Shown: positions 29,201 to 37,377, counted from the stretch's first letter. The stretch is 64,000 nucleotides of DNA from Butyricimonas sp. Marseille-P3923 (GCF_900184685.1 NZ_FXXL01000006.1:806001-870000); one strand, 5' to 3'. The notes: generated by a model from the letters alone, not told the origin. Made by a program: numbers and translations.

Positions 29201-29651
29201 CTCTTTCCAAGGTTCTGGGCAACGGTCTTTGTTTATGAGTGCGTCGGCGTTATCGCCTTTTGTGGGTGACAATGCTTTGTTGAAAGATATTTGGGAGGAT
29301 CATTGGTCGCCCGATAATATGAAAGTGAGACCTTTGTGGCCTCGGCTTTCCCCGGATGGAATCGAGGCTCATAATAAAGAGGAATATGTGGCAGGACAGG
29401 AGGCTACCCGTTATTCCACGTATTTTATGCGCGAAGTAAAATTCTTGCGTTGCACGGCATTGGAGTTGGGGTATAATTTACCTAAGAGATGGTTGGAGAA
29501 GATCAAGATACAACGGCTTAAAGTGTATGCCAGAACCAATAACCCGTTTATCATCAGTAATTTTGATTTATGGGATGTAGAATTGGGTAATAGTGCATTC
29601 AATTACCCGATACAAAGAACTTATTCTGTAGGTGTTAATCTTAGTTTTTAA
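26232..29651 (+). CDS. SusC/RagA-type TonB-dependent transporter with STN domain, locus 2
   Basis: A 1139-residue outer-membrane importer. Signal peptide about 1-35, STN domain about 45-122, carboxypeptidase-regulatory-like domain about 135-215 (VDEKGNPIAGATIVIVGTT), TonB-box-like EEVTVVAFG near 216, plug with VLKDASATAMYGARGANGV, barrel to the end. The STN domain couples to the FecR/sigma pair upstream. The SusD partner begins 10 bases downstream. The accessory lipoproteins that follow carry discoidin-type binding modules, so the substrate could be a matrix or host glycoprotein; this is inference. Confidence 0.95.
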   Translation: MQKKGRAVHLSLKKSMLCMLLIFTTLSFIPLNMYGTTNFILDDIQKKVTISMKDTTLEKILAEINRQTGVDYGFQSNGKVDKNRKFTIDVKEVSVEEALTILLKNSPYDFIFEKNRVVIIERKKVAKPVDLIKISGRIVDEKGNPIAGATIVIVGTTQGVASDAEGHYTIAAKPDDVLRVSFIGYKTETIDINGKEKLNARLNPTEENLEEVTVVAFGEQKRESIVSAITTIRPESLKSSNSDLTTTFAGKVPGMIAWQTGGLPGALTEEEMNTKFYIRGITSFGENAKIDPLILLDGVEVSKLDLARIDPEDIEAFSVLKDASATAMYGARGANGVILVTTKKGVEGNVYTSIRYEAIMAEATREIDVVDPVTYMIAYNEASMGRYPEQGPKYSADKINNTGNPHFPSWLYPANDWYNMIFRKRAINHHFGLNLRGGGSKVQYYASLNHNYDEGRFKSDRLNDFDVNVRNNQSSLRVNLNVNMTESAKLVVTSFTTLDQYKGPVSSAAGAYAMAFKASPVDYAAMYEPDETYNWPHLMFGGVTKDSPNPYMEMQYGYIERRRYSSVNRIEYIQNLSLLLKGLELRGNLSIYQEGLYVTPFVTEPYMYRLLDYDHQTGKHQLQSLKEDARSTLQTGESSSSGSTSLEGQFYLLHNGVWGDHTTSFTSVFNLSQKSNAHPGDILSAIPQRNMGLSMRLSYGYKNRYYLEGSFGYNGSERFDKDKRFGFFPAAGAAWIASKEPFMQSTSRWLDYLKLRLSYGQVGNDGIGGTRGNRFLFLPNIIQNKNTKEYTIRAYENPYIEWEIAEQVNLGAEIKLFKNLIELNIDAYQQVRHNILSFRTTIPATAGFGLNPEANIGKARSRGIDLEANVRHLFNPDFWFILSGTFTYSKATYLKLDEAFDKPVWQMKKGHDISQQIGYIAEGLFQSQEEIDAAPKQSGNVMPGDIRYRDISEDGVIDVYDATHIGFPTTPRIIYGFSGTLAYKDFEFNFSFQGSGQRSLFMSASALSPFVGDNALLKDIWEDHWSPDNMKVRPLWPRLSPDGIEAHNKEEYVAGQEATRYSTYFMREVKFLRCTALELGYNLPKRWLEKIKIQRLKVYARTNNPFIISNFDLWDVELGNSAFNYPIQRTYSVGVNLSF

Positions 29652-29661
29652 CTTTTAATGT

Positions 29662-31644
29662 ATGAAAAAGATATTTATAGGAGTAATTGTTTCTTTGCTA
29701 GCGTTTACCGGCTGTAAAGATTACTTGGATATTGTCCCGAGAGAGGATATTCAGACTCTTGATGACATTTTCCAAACTAGAACAGGAGCCTTTCAATGGA
29801 TGGTGGACTGTCATAAAATATATGAGGATTTAGTGTATGGAGAGCATTCGAACATGGCAATTCTGGGGGCGGATGAATATGCTGGAGGACAACGATTAAG
29901 AGATCGTTACGCTGCTTTTTTGATTGCGGATGGTGATCAGAACGTGATGCAACCGTACGATAATCGATGGACAACTTCGGGGATATGGCACTTGATTCGT
30001 AAGTGTAATACTTTCTTGGAATATATAGATAAAACCTCGAATTTAAAGGATGGTGAATTGGGAGAGTTTACAGGTATCGTAAAAGCCTTGAAAGCGTTTT
30101 ATTATTTTGAATTGATCAAGCGTTATGGGCCTATTGCCATTGTGGATGAGAATTTAGAGGTGTGGGAATCATCGGAGAATTTGCGTCAGGCTCGACAGCA
30201 TATTGATACTTGTTTCAACGAGGTTGTTCATCTGTTGGATGAGGCGAGCGTGTTGCTCCCGAAACAGAAAGACAAGAAAGAAAGTATGTATTCTTATTTT
30301 TCACAGGAAGCCGCAAAAGCACTGCGCGTAAGGGTGTTGCTTTATGCTGCCTCACCGCTTTATAACGGGAATGGGGCTTTTTATAAAGATTTCAGGAATA
30401 TGAAAGGTGAGCCGTTGTTCGAGACGGAGTATGATGCTGAAAAGTGGCGGAAGGCTGCCGAGGCCGCAGACCAATTGCTCTCTGAACTTGTGGCGGAAGG
30501 GTATGAACTAATTTCTGGAAGTGACAATCAAGATTCGAAATTGCGAAACGTAATACGCGATGTGGAACTGTCCATTTGGGCTCCCGGTTATAAATCGACG
30601 GAGGCCATACATGTGGTGGACGGAAGGAATACGCTTTGGGTGAATCAAATCCCAATGTTGGGTACTACCGGAAATACATCAGACGAGAATGGAGACACGC
30701 ATTGGGGCTCTTATTTTAAAGGAGATCTTGCTGCCAACATGAAAATGGTTGAGATGTTTTATTCGAGTAATGGAGTGCCTATTGATGAGGATATAAATTG
30801 GGATTATAACCGAAGGTATCAGATGGGACGCGAGTCGGATGTAAATTATCAGAATATCATCCCTCTTAACGAGGATGTTCTAAGGTTGCATTTGAGACGG
30901 GAACCTCGCTTCTACGCTTGCATTGCGGCGCCGGGAACTTATTGGCAAATGGGACCGGATCCAGCCATTTCGTCGGATAGAACGATGAAAGGTGATATCG
31001 TGTTGGTTCAGTCTTATAGGGGACAGCGTTTTGGATTGAAAGAGAGAACGATAAATCCGGATTATCCACAGAATCTTACCGGATACTGGGTGAAAAAAGG
31101 AACTCGAAGTGAGTTGGCAACATCTGAATATTTAGCTGGCTTGAATCGGCTGAATATACACGAAACGGTGAATATTCGTTTGGCGGAATTGTATTTGATT
31201 TCGGCGGAAGCCTGGTTGGAATACGATAAAGGTCCCGGAGGGGCGCACAGCATGCGGATATTCGAATGTTTGAATAAAATACGTGAACGGGCTGGACTTT
31301 TGGGGGTAAAAGAATCATGGAGCCGGTATTCTAAAAAGCCGAATAAGGTGAACACGTATGAAGGTATGCAGGAGATCGTTCGTCAAGAAAGAGCCATCGA
31401 ACTTATGTACGAAGGCCATCGATTCTGGGATTTACGCCGTTGGAAAACGGCTCATTTGGAATTGAACGATAAACCGAAAGGTTGGAATGTGCTGGCGGAA
31501 ACGAAACGGGAATTTTACAATAGTTACAGAGAGCCGGAGGTAATGTGGGGGCGTGCCCAGTTCTTGGCTCCGCGTGATTACTTGTGGCCGTTGAAGAGCG
31601 AGGAAGTGATGATTTCGGGTAATGTGCAAAATCCTGGGTGGTGA
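29662..31644 (+). CDS. SusD/RagB-type surface lipoprotein, locus 2
   Basis: A 660-residue SusD homologue, longer than the usual 480-560. Lipobox FTGC with Cys18, followed by KDYLDIVPREDIQTLDDIF, typical of the family. SusD helices are visible (GIVKALKAFYYFELIKRYG, AAKALRVRVLLYAASPLYNG), and the C-terminal signature MYEGHRFWDLRRWKTA is present. The extra length lies mostly in the middle, where substrate loops occur. It pairs with the SusC 10 bases upstream. Confidence 0.94.
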   Translation: MKKIFIGVIVSLLAFTGCKDYLDIVPREDIQTLDDIFQTRTGAFQWMVDCHKIYEDLVYGEHSNMAILGADEYAGGQRLRDRYAAFLIADGDQNVMQPYDNRWTTSGIWHLIRKCNTFLEYIDKTSNLKDGELGEFTGIVKALKAFYYFELIKRYGPIAIVDENLEVWESSENLRQARQHIDTCFNEVVHLLDEASVLLPKQKDKKESMYSYFSQEAAKALRVRVLLYAASPLYNGNGAFYKDFRNMKGEPLFETEYDAEKWRKAAEAADQLLSELVAEGYELISGSDNQDSKLRNVIRDVELSIWAPGYKSTEAIHVVDGRNTLWVNQIPMLGTTGNTSDENGDTHWGSYFKGDLAANMKMVEMFYSSNGVPIDEDINWDYNRRYQMGRESDVNYQNIIPLNEDVLRLHLRREPRFYACIAAPGTYWQMGPDPAISSDRTMKGDIVLVQSYRGQRFGLKERTINPDYPQNLTGYWVKKGTRSELATSEYLAGLNRLNIHETVNIRLAELYLISAEAWLEYDKGPGGAHSMRIFECLNKIRERAGLLGVKESWSRYSKKPNKVNTYEGMQEIVRQERAIELMYEGHRFWDLRRWKTAHLELNDKPKGWNVLAETKREFYNSYREPEVMWGRAQFLAPRDYLWPLKSEEVMISGNVQNPGW

Positions 31645-31691
31645 TACATCGGGGAATATATGATTTCAGATTGAATGATTAAAAATATGAA

Positions 31692-33125
31692 ATGATGAAG
31701 AATATATTATTGTTGTTAGCATTTATATGTGGCTTGTTTGCGTGTAAGGACGACGATGGGGGGCAATTCGAAATTGTGGTGGACTCCGACAAGTTACGAT
31801 TGGTGCCGGTAGAGGGCGGAGCCATTCTTTACTATAAATTCGATGATCCAGAGATAAATCTGGTCAAGGCGGTATACGAGAGTGAGTTTGATGGGGAGAT
31901 TACCCGTATGGGCAATGTAGCGAGCGATTCTATAGTGTTGAGCGGATTTCATAAACCTCATCAAGGAGTCAAGATAAAGGTTTCTTTGTTGGATAGATCT
32001 TACAATGAGTCGACTCCGATCGAGATGACGGTGGATACAAAAGCGTCGTCCATGTACGCCGTGCTGGATGAGCATGCGGACAATCGGCAGGCTTTCGACG
32101 TGATCTCTTACTGGGACGGATTCTCGATTTCTTCCGATTTGACGGGTAACGTGGAGGGGACCGTTATAGTGTCATTTATCGGAATAAATCCGTTCACGAA
32201 GTTACAAGATACGGTTCAATTGGATATGTTCACGTTGGAACAGGGTAAATATCGGAAAAGTTACTCGATTTCCGATAATCAGAAGGAGCAGTTAAAGGAT
32301 GGCAAGGTGACGGCAGTGATAAAGACGTTGGACCATAATGCCAAGGTCGTTCGCCATCGAGTGTATCCCGATATTGTTACTATGGAAAGAGTAAAGTTAC
32401 CGAATGCCAATTTCGAGTTTTACGATCCGTTCAAAAAATCAATAGAGATAGATTTGGGTGGTGATGACGAAATCCCTTCTGCTACTACAAATAAATTTGG
32501 ATGGAAATACTTGTTTGATGGGGATATCAAAGGTACGAGGAGAGCGAAAACATATTATGAAATATTGAAGCGGGCGAATCAATTTACCTTTCTTACGGAT
32601 GTAGGTGCTGTGCCGATGGAAGGAGAGGAGCAGCCTTTCTTTGTTATCGATATTAAAAATGAGACGGTGATAGGAGAAGTGCGTCTTTATGCGATGGTAA
32701 ACTTATTCCAAGGGTCTCAAAGCAATAATTTTAATATGGGTGCAGAGGACGTATACTATGGTCGATTGCCTTCAAATTTTTCTATCTATGGTTGTTGCGA
32801 TTATGATCCGGCTAACGGGAAAACTTCCGGAACTTGGGAAAAGATCGGAGAATTCAAACAAAAAGGAACAAGAATATCCGATCGTTGGTTTGCTGATCCG
32901 GATAAAGTAAAGATGAATCCGGATATGTCGTATTTGGTTTATTATGTACCTCGCACGCAAAGTTTGGTAGAGGTGGAGGCGTTAGGTCCTTATTTTTTGT
33001 CTGTACCGATTGAATTTACCGGTAAGCAATATCGTTATCTTAAATTAGAATTTCACGAAGTTTATGACGATGTAAATGGACGCGTGACATTTCATGAGTT
33101 TGAAGTTTATGCTAAAAAAGAGTAG
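31692..33125 (+). CDS. Surface lipoprotein with DUF4959 / DUF5126 / DUF5000-like domains
   Basis: A 477-residue lipoprotein (LFACKDDDGG; Cys at about residue 18). Layout suggests three Ig- and discoidin-like domains known from susCD operons: an Fn3-like DUF4959 domain about 30-120 (VPVEGGAILYYKFDDPEINL), DUF5126 about 120-230, and a C-terminal DUF5000 (F5/8-type) domain about 265-475 ending VTFHEFEVYAKKE. Such domains bind glycans or proteins at the surface. Two adjacent ATG codons (31692, 31695) are possible starts. It is 6 bases from the next gene and co-transcribed with it. Domain names are recognised by pattern only. Confidence 0.7.
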   Translation: MMKNILLLLAFICGLFACKDDDGGQFEIVVDSDKLRLVPVEGGAILYYKFDDPEINLVKAVYESEFDGEITRMGNVASDSIVLSGFHKPHQGVKIKVSLLDRSYNESTPIEMTVDTKASSMYAVLDEHADNRQAFDVISYWDGFSISSDLTGNVEGTVIVSFIGINPFTKLQDTVQLDMFTLEQGKYRKSYSISDNQKEQLKDGKVTAVIKTLDHNAKVVRHRVYPDIVTMERVKLPNANFEFYDPFKKSIEIDLGGDDEIPSATTNKFGWKYLFDGDIKGTRRAKTYYEILKRANQFTFLTDVGAVPMEGEEQPFFVIDIKNETVIGEVRLYAMVNLFQGSQSNNFNMGAEDVYYGRLPSNFSIYGCCDYDPANGKTSGTWEKIGEFKQKGTRISDRWFADPDKVKMNPDMSYLVYYVPRTQSLVEVEALGPYFLSVPIEFTGKQYRYLKLEFHEVYDDVNGRVTFHEFEVYAKKE

Positions 33126-33130
33126 TCATC

Positions 33131-34735
33131 ATGAAGAAACTATTATACAGGATATTACCCATGTTTGTCATGGGATGGATTTCATTCACAAGTTGTGAGG
33201 ATCTTGAGGATACCTATTCGGATTATGCCGGTGACGGACCGAAATCATTATTAACTATTTGTTATGACGTGAAGGCGAAAGCCGGTTGGGAAGAAGTGAA
33301 TCTTTCTTGGACTGTCAAGGATGATCCCAAGCGGGATTCTATTTTGATCAAGTGGGAAAATGACAACGGTTCGTGGTCGGAATTGCTCGATAAGAATGCG
33401 ACGGAATATACTCTCAAAGGATTGGGAAACTTCACTTACAGCATTTCTGTTTGCGGGGTGGGAAAGGTTGATGTCAATGGGAATCGGCAGGAATCGCTTG
33501 CTAGTCCGGTTTATGTTCGTCCTTACACGCTGGACCATGAGGAGTTGACTATTTTTTCCAGTATGGTATTGAAACAGTTCAAAAGAGGGGATGATTTACT
33601 GTTATTTTTGGATAAATGGTCAGAAGATATGGCCTCATTTAAAATCGGGTATTACGAGAATGGGAGTTCTATAGAATCTTTTTGGACGCCTAAAAGAGAG
33701 AGAGTGGGGACGGAGGATGACCCGAAATTCTTGCCGGATGGAAAGAATTATCATTGGCTTCGTGATGTTAATTTTGATAAAAAAATCACGATTTACCGGG
33801 AGGGGGAGATCGAGGCGCTTCCCGGACTGCAACTTCCTTTGCCTAACGTGGAGGTCAATACATCGACCTTTATCATGAATGCCGATTTCGAGGCATTGGT
33901 AGCGATGCAGTTAGGTGTGTCCTCGCTGAGGCTTGAACATCTTGTCGGTGTGAAAAAGTTGGATTTGGACTATAATCTTAGTTCAATGGAGGATATATTA
34001 TATTTTCCCGACTTGGAAATTATTAATCTCGGTAAAAATAGGTACATGATGGAACAATATGCCCAGGTTACCCAATATCAGTCGAAAGTTGAAGAACATA
34101 CACTTAGTCTTTTGGCGATGGAGATTTTGCGTGAAGAGAATAAATTAGAGGTAAATCAGTATAATAACCACTATTTTATTGATGATGCGGCGGATTGGTT
34201 CGTGAAGAAAGGTAATCCGGTTTTTCCGGCAGGAGTTGAATATATCATTCCGGGTAGCGGAGGATGGGAATGTGAGTCGGATCCGGTGACGGACATGAGG
34301 GATATCATGAATTTGTTTGATAATGATTCCAAAACGGAATGGTTGGCAAATATCGGGGTGAGACCGTTTTTGACGATGCGTACTCATGAGATTTTGGTTG
34401 ATCTGGGTGAATACAAGGATATTCGAGGAATTCGGCTTGTTCAACCGGCGAGTTCGACCGGTATACATTTTAGAATTCCATTTATACGGGTATATTCAGG
34501 AAGTTCTGCAGAAGGACCTTGGGTATGGGCTTTGAAGGATTACACCGTGCAGTTGGGAACCTCGCCTAATGAAACCACTTTAATTCCGGTGAAAGATGAG
34601 GTAGAAAACCCGATATTGAATACCCGTTACTTAAAGATTATGATACAGGATGTTGCACATCAAGGAAATACTTCCGGACAGATGCGGGCGGCTCTTGCAG
34701 AGTTGACATTGATAGGGAGCGGATGGCCTGAATAA
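33131..34735 (+). CDS. Discoidin-type surface lipoprotein (DUF4998-like N-terminus)
   Basis: A 534-residue lipoprotein with lipobox TSC (Cys at about residue 22) and the start CEDLEDTYSDYAGDG. An Ig/Fn3-like domain about 35-135 resembles DUF4998 (VNLSWTVKDDPKRDSILIKW). A long middle follows, including a leucine-rich stretch with some LRR character (LRLEHLVGVKKLDLDYN, LEIINLGKNRYMM). The C-terminal F5/8 type C (discoidin) fold is about 375-534 (DNDSKTEWLA, LVDLGEYKDIRGIRLVQPA). It ends 14 bases before a terminator hairpin and closes the susCD operon of locus 2. It is probably a ligand-binding surface protein. Confidence 0.72.
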   Translation: MKKLLYRILPMFVMGWISFTSCEDLEDTYSDYAGDGPKSLLTICYDVKAKAGWEEVNLSWTVKDDPKRDSILIKWENDNGSWSELLDKNATEYTLKGLGNFTYSISVCGVGKVDVNGNRQESLASPVYVRPYTLDHEELTIFSSMVLKQFKRGDDLLLFLDKWSEDMASFKIGYYENGSSIESFWTPKRERVGTEDDPKFLPDGKNYHWLRDVNFDKKITIYREGEIEALPGLQLPLPNVEVNTSTFIMNADFEALVAMQLGVSSLRLEHLVGVKKLDLDYNLSSMEDILYFPDLEIINLGKNRYMMEQYAQVTQYQSKVEEHTLSLLAMEILREENKLEVNQYNNHYFIDDAADWFVKKGNPVFPAGVEYIIPGSGGWECESDPVTDMRDIMNLFDNDSKTEWLANIGVRPFLTMRTHEILVDLGEYKDIRGIRLVQPASSTGIHFRIPFIRVYSGSSAEGPWVWALKDYTVQLGTSPNETTLIPVKDEVENPILNTRYLKIMIQDVAHQGNTSGQMRAALAELTLIGSGWPE

Positions 34736-34749
34736 ATGATTTATTATGA

Positions 34750-34779
34750 GAGTGTGTCAAAATTCATTTTGGCACACTC
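34750..34779 (+). terminator. Terminator of the locus 2 operon
   Basis: GAGTGTGTCAAAAT (34750-34763) pairs with ATTTTGGCACACTC (34766-34779), with one G-U pair. The stem closes 15 bases after the upstream stop codon. Confidence 0.8.
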
Positions 34780-34815
34780 CCTGTCAGTAAAGTCAAGTCT
34801 CCGGCTTCTAAAGTT

Positions 34816-34881
34816 TATAAAGTCAATAAACGAATAAAGATAATGATTTTCAACAAGTACATTTGACCTTGTGACTTTATA
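34816..34881. repeat. Inverted repeat upstream of the thioredoxin-like gene
   Basis: TATAAAGTCA (34816-34825) and TGACTTTATA (34872-34881) are exact inverted copies; a further AAAGTCAA copy lies at about 34789-34796. Possibly an operator for the gene at 34963. Confidence 0.5.
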
Positions 34882-34962
34882 GGCCTTTCGAATTTATGAT
34901 CCAGGGGGGAGATTTTGGCATTCTCAAATTTTTTATTGTTGACGTGAAATTGCATATAGTTC

Positions 34963-36162
34963 ATGAAAAAAATACTAATATTATTGGTTGTCGTGTTTGC
35001 GATGGGGAAAATTTATGCCCAAACCGGAATAAGATTTGCTCCATCACGTGTGTGGAACAGGATTGTTTCCCAAGCATTGGCGGAAAAGAAATTAATTTTT
35101 GTTGTTTGTGCCGCGGAAGAGAGTCGAGCATGTAAGACTTTGGAAGCAGAAGTATTCACGGAGGGTAAGGTCGGAGAGTTTTTCAACGCTCACTTTGTGA
35201 ACGTTATATTTGATATGCAGAAAGATGCGGACGGGGTCAGTCATGCCAACGAATGGGACGTGAAGAGTGTTCCGACATTGTTGTTTATTGATCCGGAAAA
35301 TGAGTATCCCATTTGTAAAATAGTGACAGCACTTAATGCTAGTCAACTTTTGAAGGCGGGGGAAATGGCTGTAGATACCAATAAACGAATGGATATCTTG
35401 ATGAAACGTTTTCGTGGAGGAGAGCGTACGGAGGCGCTTGTTGCTAATCTCATCCCTCAATTGCTTATGGCGGGAATGGAGACTGAAGTGAAACAAATCG
35501 TATCGGACTACATGAACGGTTTGAACGTGAAGGAGATGATATCACCATTTAATTGGGCGTTAATCATGCAATTTGAGAATAATCCGTTATCAAAAACATT
35601 GCTAGCGGTTCGGGATAATAAAGAAGTTTTTTACGAGATGGAGAAAGTATCTAATGCCCGGCAAGTGGTGAATGCCAAGTTGGCGGATGCCATGGTAAGT
35701 ATGGCGATGGAGTTTGCAATGAATCCTAATCTTGCCATTTATGATGCAGATTGTTATAATGCATTTATCGAGTACTTGAATACGGCTGATGGTATCGGGA
35801 AAGATATTTCAGCAGTTTGGTTAAATACTTCGATGCTTTCGAGGCAAAAGGATTGGAAACAGATGCTGGAAACGATGAAAGTTATAAAAGAAAATGGATT
35901 AATGCCGGATCAAATTTATCGTCAGTATTTTTCGTTTTTTATTCGTTCTTTGGCGGCAATGGAGGATAATAAAGCTGTCATTGCCGGGGTGAAGTGGTTG
36001 GACGATATTATCACGACGACACCGGGAACTGATAAGCAAGCATGTGCTGTTAAAGGTGAGATGTATATGCTTAAATCCTTGCTTTTGCGAGCTGTCCGTA
36101 AACATGGTGGTGCCAAGAAAGCCTTGAAAGAATCCCAAAAATACCTAGAATTATTTCACTAG
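34963..36162 (+). CDS. Thioredoxin-fold exported protein lacking the nucleophilic cysteine
   Basis: A 399-residue exported protein (signal peptide about 1-20, ending IYAQ). Residues about 30-145 match a DsbD-gamma/thioredoxin-like fold (EKKLIFVVCA, FFNAHFVNVIFDMQKD, SVPTLLFIDPENEYPI with the cis-proline). The usual WCGPC site aligns with ESRAC at 53-57, so the attacking cysteine is Ser54 and only Cys57 remains. The rest (about 150-399) is helical and TPR-like. It follows a terminator and so is probably transcribed separately from locus 2. A true disulfide exchange is unlikely; binding of a peptide or partner is more plausible. Confidence 0.75.
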   Translation: MKKILILLVVVFAMGKIYAQTGIRFAPSRVWNRIVSQALAEKKLIFVVCAAEESRACKTLEAEVFTEGKVGEFFNAHFVNVIFDMQKDADGVSHANEWDVKSVPTLLFIDPENEYPICKIVTALNASQLLKAGEMAVDTNKRMDILMKRFRGGERTEALVANLIPQLLMAGMETEVKQIVSDYMNGLNVKEMISPFNWALIMQFENNPLSKTLLAVRDNKEVFYEMEKVSNARQVVNAKLADAMVSMAMEFAMNPNLAIYDADCYNAFIEYLNTADGIGKDISAVWLNTSMLSRQKDWKQMLETMKVIKENGLMPDQIYRQYFSFFIRSLAAMEDNKAVIAGVKWLDDIITTTPGTDKQACAVKGEMYMLKSLLLRAVRKHGGAKKALKESQKYLELFH

Positions 36163-36338
36163 ATTAAAATTCAAAGTATTCAAAACTAATTTTTAAGTTA
36201 CTGCTTTCGTTTATCGGTAGAGTGAATAAGGTCATTTAGCATTTCACTTGACAATACTTGAGTGATTGACGAAATGTTATCTGTTTGGATAGCATAGCTA
36301 AGATGAACGGTTCTGGTTTTAAATGCTTTGAATCCTAG

Positions 36339-36479
36339 ATAGTTCGCCTCTACATGGTAAACGATATTCCTGTCACGTCCAGCATTGATGCCGGGAATCG
36401 CATCGTTTCCAAGGTGCTTCGGGATAATGGCCTTCGCAAGGAAGTGGCAGAATTATTGAAAAAGAGTAAGAAAAAGTAA
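36339..36479 (+). pseudogene. 3' remnant of a TlpA-type thioredoxin gene
   Basis: A short open stretch ending at the stop 36477-36479 reads like the C-terminus of TlpA thioredoxins: a DIPVTSSID cis-proline loop, GNRIVSKVLRDNGLRKEV, then a lysine-rich tail. The same pattern ends the TlpA proteins at 17239 and 45975. There is no thioredoxin core or CxxC upstream; the frame is closed by a stop at 36336. A terminator follows 28 bases later, as expected for a former operon end. An overlapping open frame on the other strand is probably chance. Confidence 0.55.
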
Positions 36480-36507
36480 TCGTGTTTTATAAATTTGGTG
36501 CGTGCTA

Positions 36508-36540
36508 GGGGGGAGTCGAGAAATGGCTCCCCTCTTTTTA
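36508..36540 (+). terminator. Terminator after the TlpA remnant
   Basis: GGGGAG (36510-36515) pairs with CTCCCC (36527-36532), and a T-rich tail CTTTTTATTT follows. A classic intrinsic terminator in plus orientation. Confidence 0.8.
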
Positions 36541-36594
36541 TTTATTGTTTACGCCCGTCGGTGATTTTTTCATGAGGCATAAATTTAATTGTCA

Positions 36595-37002
36595 ATGAAA
36601 ACAGATTTATCGGGTGTAAGTGCACCTTTGAGAGTGTCACCGCTGGTGGCAGATGGCTTGTTTATTCGTCAGGACGAGTATTACAAGAAATATTTTTATG
36701 CCGAAATCGTTTGGATAGAGGCATCGGGTAATTATTGCTATTTTCATTTTAAAGATAACTCCCGGATTACCGTGGCGTGCCGTTTGGGTAGCGTGGAGTG
36801 GCAGCTACTGGACGCCTATCTTGTTCGTGTACACCGTGGTTTTATCCTGAACCTGCGTTATGTCGACACGTGGGCGGGCAACTCCTTGCGAGCCGGGGAG
36901 AAATGGTTCCCGCTGGGGGACTATTACCGGAAAAACGTGTTGGCTTGTTTTAATATACTGGATACTTCCCGGGAGAACCCGAAAAGGGGGAACGGGGAGT
37001 AA
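36595..37002 (+). CDS. Stand-alone LytTR DNA-binding protein
   Basis: A 135-residue protein made almost only of a LytTR DNA-binding domain (about 28-125): IVWIEASGNYCYFHFKDN, then LDAYLVRVHRGFILNLRYVD, both family signatures. There is no receiver domain, so it is not a classical two-component regulator. LytTR proteins of this size in Bacteroidota often sit near surface or polysaccharide genes. The ATG at 36595 is preferred to a TTG two codons earlier. A long hairpin follows 12 bases after its stop. Its target is unknown. Confidence 0.85.
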   Translation: MKTDLSGVSAPLRVSPLVADGLFIRQDEYYKKYFYAEIVWIEASGNYCYFHFKDNSRITVACRLGSVEWQLLDAYLVRVHRGFILNLRYVDTWAGNSLRAGEKWFPLGDYYRKNVLACFNILDTSRENPKRGNGE

Positions 37003-37014
37003 TCGTGTAATTTA

Positions 37015-37063
37015 ATATTCACCGGTCTCGTGGATAGATTTATCGACGGGTGCCGGTGAATAT
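37015..37063 (+). other. Long hairpin after the LytTR gene
   Basis: ATATTCACCGG (37015-37025) is the exact reverse complement of CCGGTGAATAT (37053-37063), and the 27-base interior can fold further (GATA with TATC). No T-run follows, so it may be a structured 3' end or regulatory RNA rather than a simple terminator. Confidence 0.6.
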
Positions 37064-37154
37064 GTTTCAGGTGTTAACACGATACACGAGGTTGGGGAAA
37101 CCCGATGAATATCCCGTGAAGACGGGGTGTAATCCCGGTGAAGACAGGGAACAA

Positions 37155-37198
37155 ATTCCTTTTAAACTCCTTTCAAACTCCTTTCAAACTCCTTCGGG
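37155..37198 (-). repeat. 11-bp tandem repeat array
   Basis: Units ATTCCTTTTAA, ACTCCTTTCAA, ACTCCTTTCAA and a degenerate ACTCCTTCGGG. On the minus strand the unit reads TTGAAAGGAGT, similar to the array at 51511. Confidence 0.75.
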
Positions 37199-37318
37199 AA
37201 GGTTTTTGAAAAGAGTTTGATGAGAAGGGGAAAGGAATGCGCTAGTTTACTTGTTATTATTTTCAATTTGATTAGTTTGGCGCAAGAACTAGTTAAGAGA
37301 CAAAAGTTTTTTGGCGTG

Positions 37319-37349
37319 TTGGAACACGGGAAATATTGTAGTATCTTTG
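37319..37349 (+). promoter_or_regulatory. Promoter of the truncated ATPase gene
   Basis: TTG at 37319-37321, 20 bases, then TATCTTTG at 37342-37349: a good Bacteroidetes promoter. It now probably also serves the sigma gene downstream, because the truncated gene ends three bases before it. Confidence 0.65.
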
Positions 37350-37377
37350 CTGTAATAACGTTTAAAGTAGTTTGATA

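Larger units (their letters stand above)
36163..36594. other. Gap with gene remnant and terminator
   Basis: Apart from the TlpA remnant and the terminator hairpin, nothing recognisable is seen in this stretch between the thioredoxin-like gene and the LytTR gene. Confidence 0.6.
37003..37377. other. Gene-free leader with hairpin, tandem repeat and promoter
   Basis: Apart from the hairpin, tandem array and promoter listed separately, there is a further structured stretch at 37090-37140 (CCCGT-GAAG-ACGGG stem at 37113-37126) and no coding sequence. Confidence 0.55.

Noticed and set aside
34896-35135. Short plus-strand open frame of 79 codons before and overlapping the thioredoxin-like gene
   Set aside because: It overlaps the signal-peptide region of a well-supported gene in another frame and shows no protein-like pattern.
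36198-36452. Open frame on the minus strand of 84 codons without a good start
   Set aside because: It overlaps the TlpA remnant, has no plausible ATG and shows no family signature; the plus-strand reading is followed by a real terminator.
37081-37150. Resemblance to a cobalamin riboswitch (GGGAAACC, GTGTAA)
   Set aside because: The pairing of the core helix does not hold (CCCG faces CCCG) and the conserved B12 box is absent; no cobalamin gene follows.
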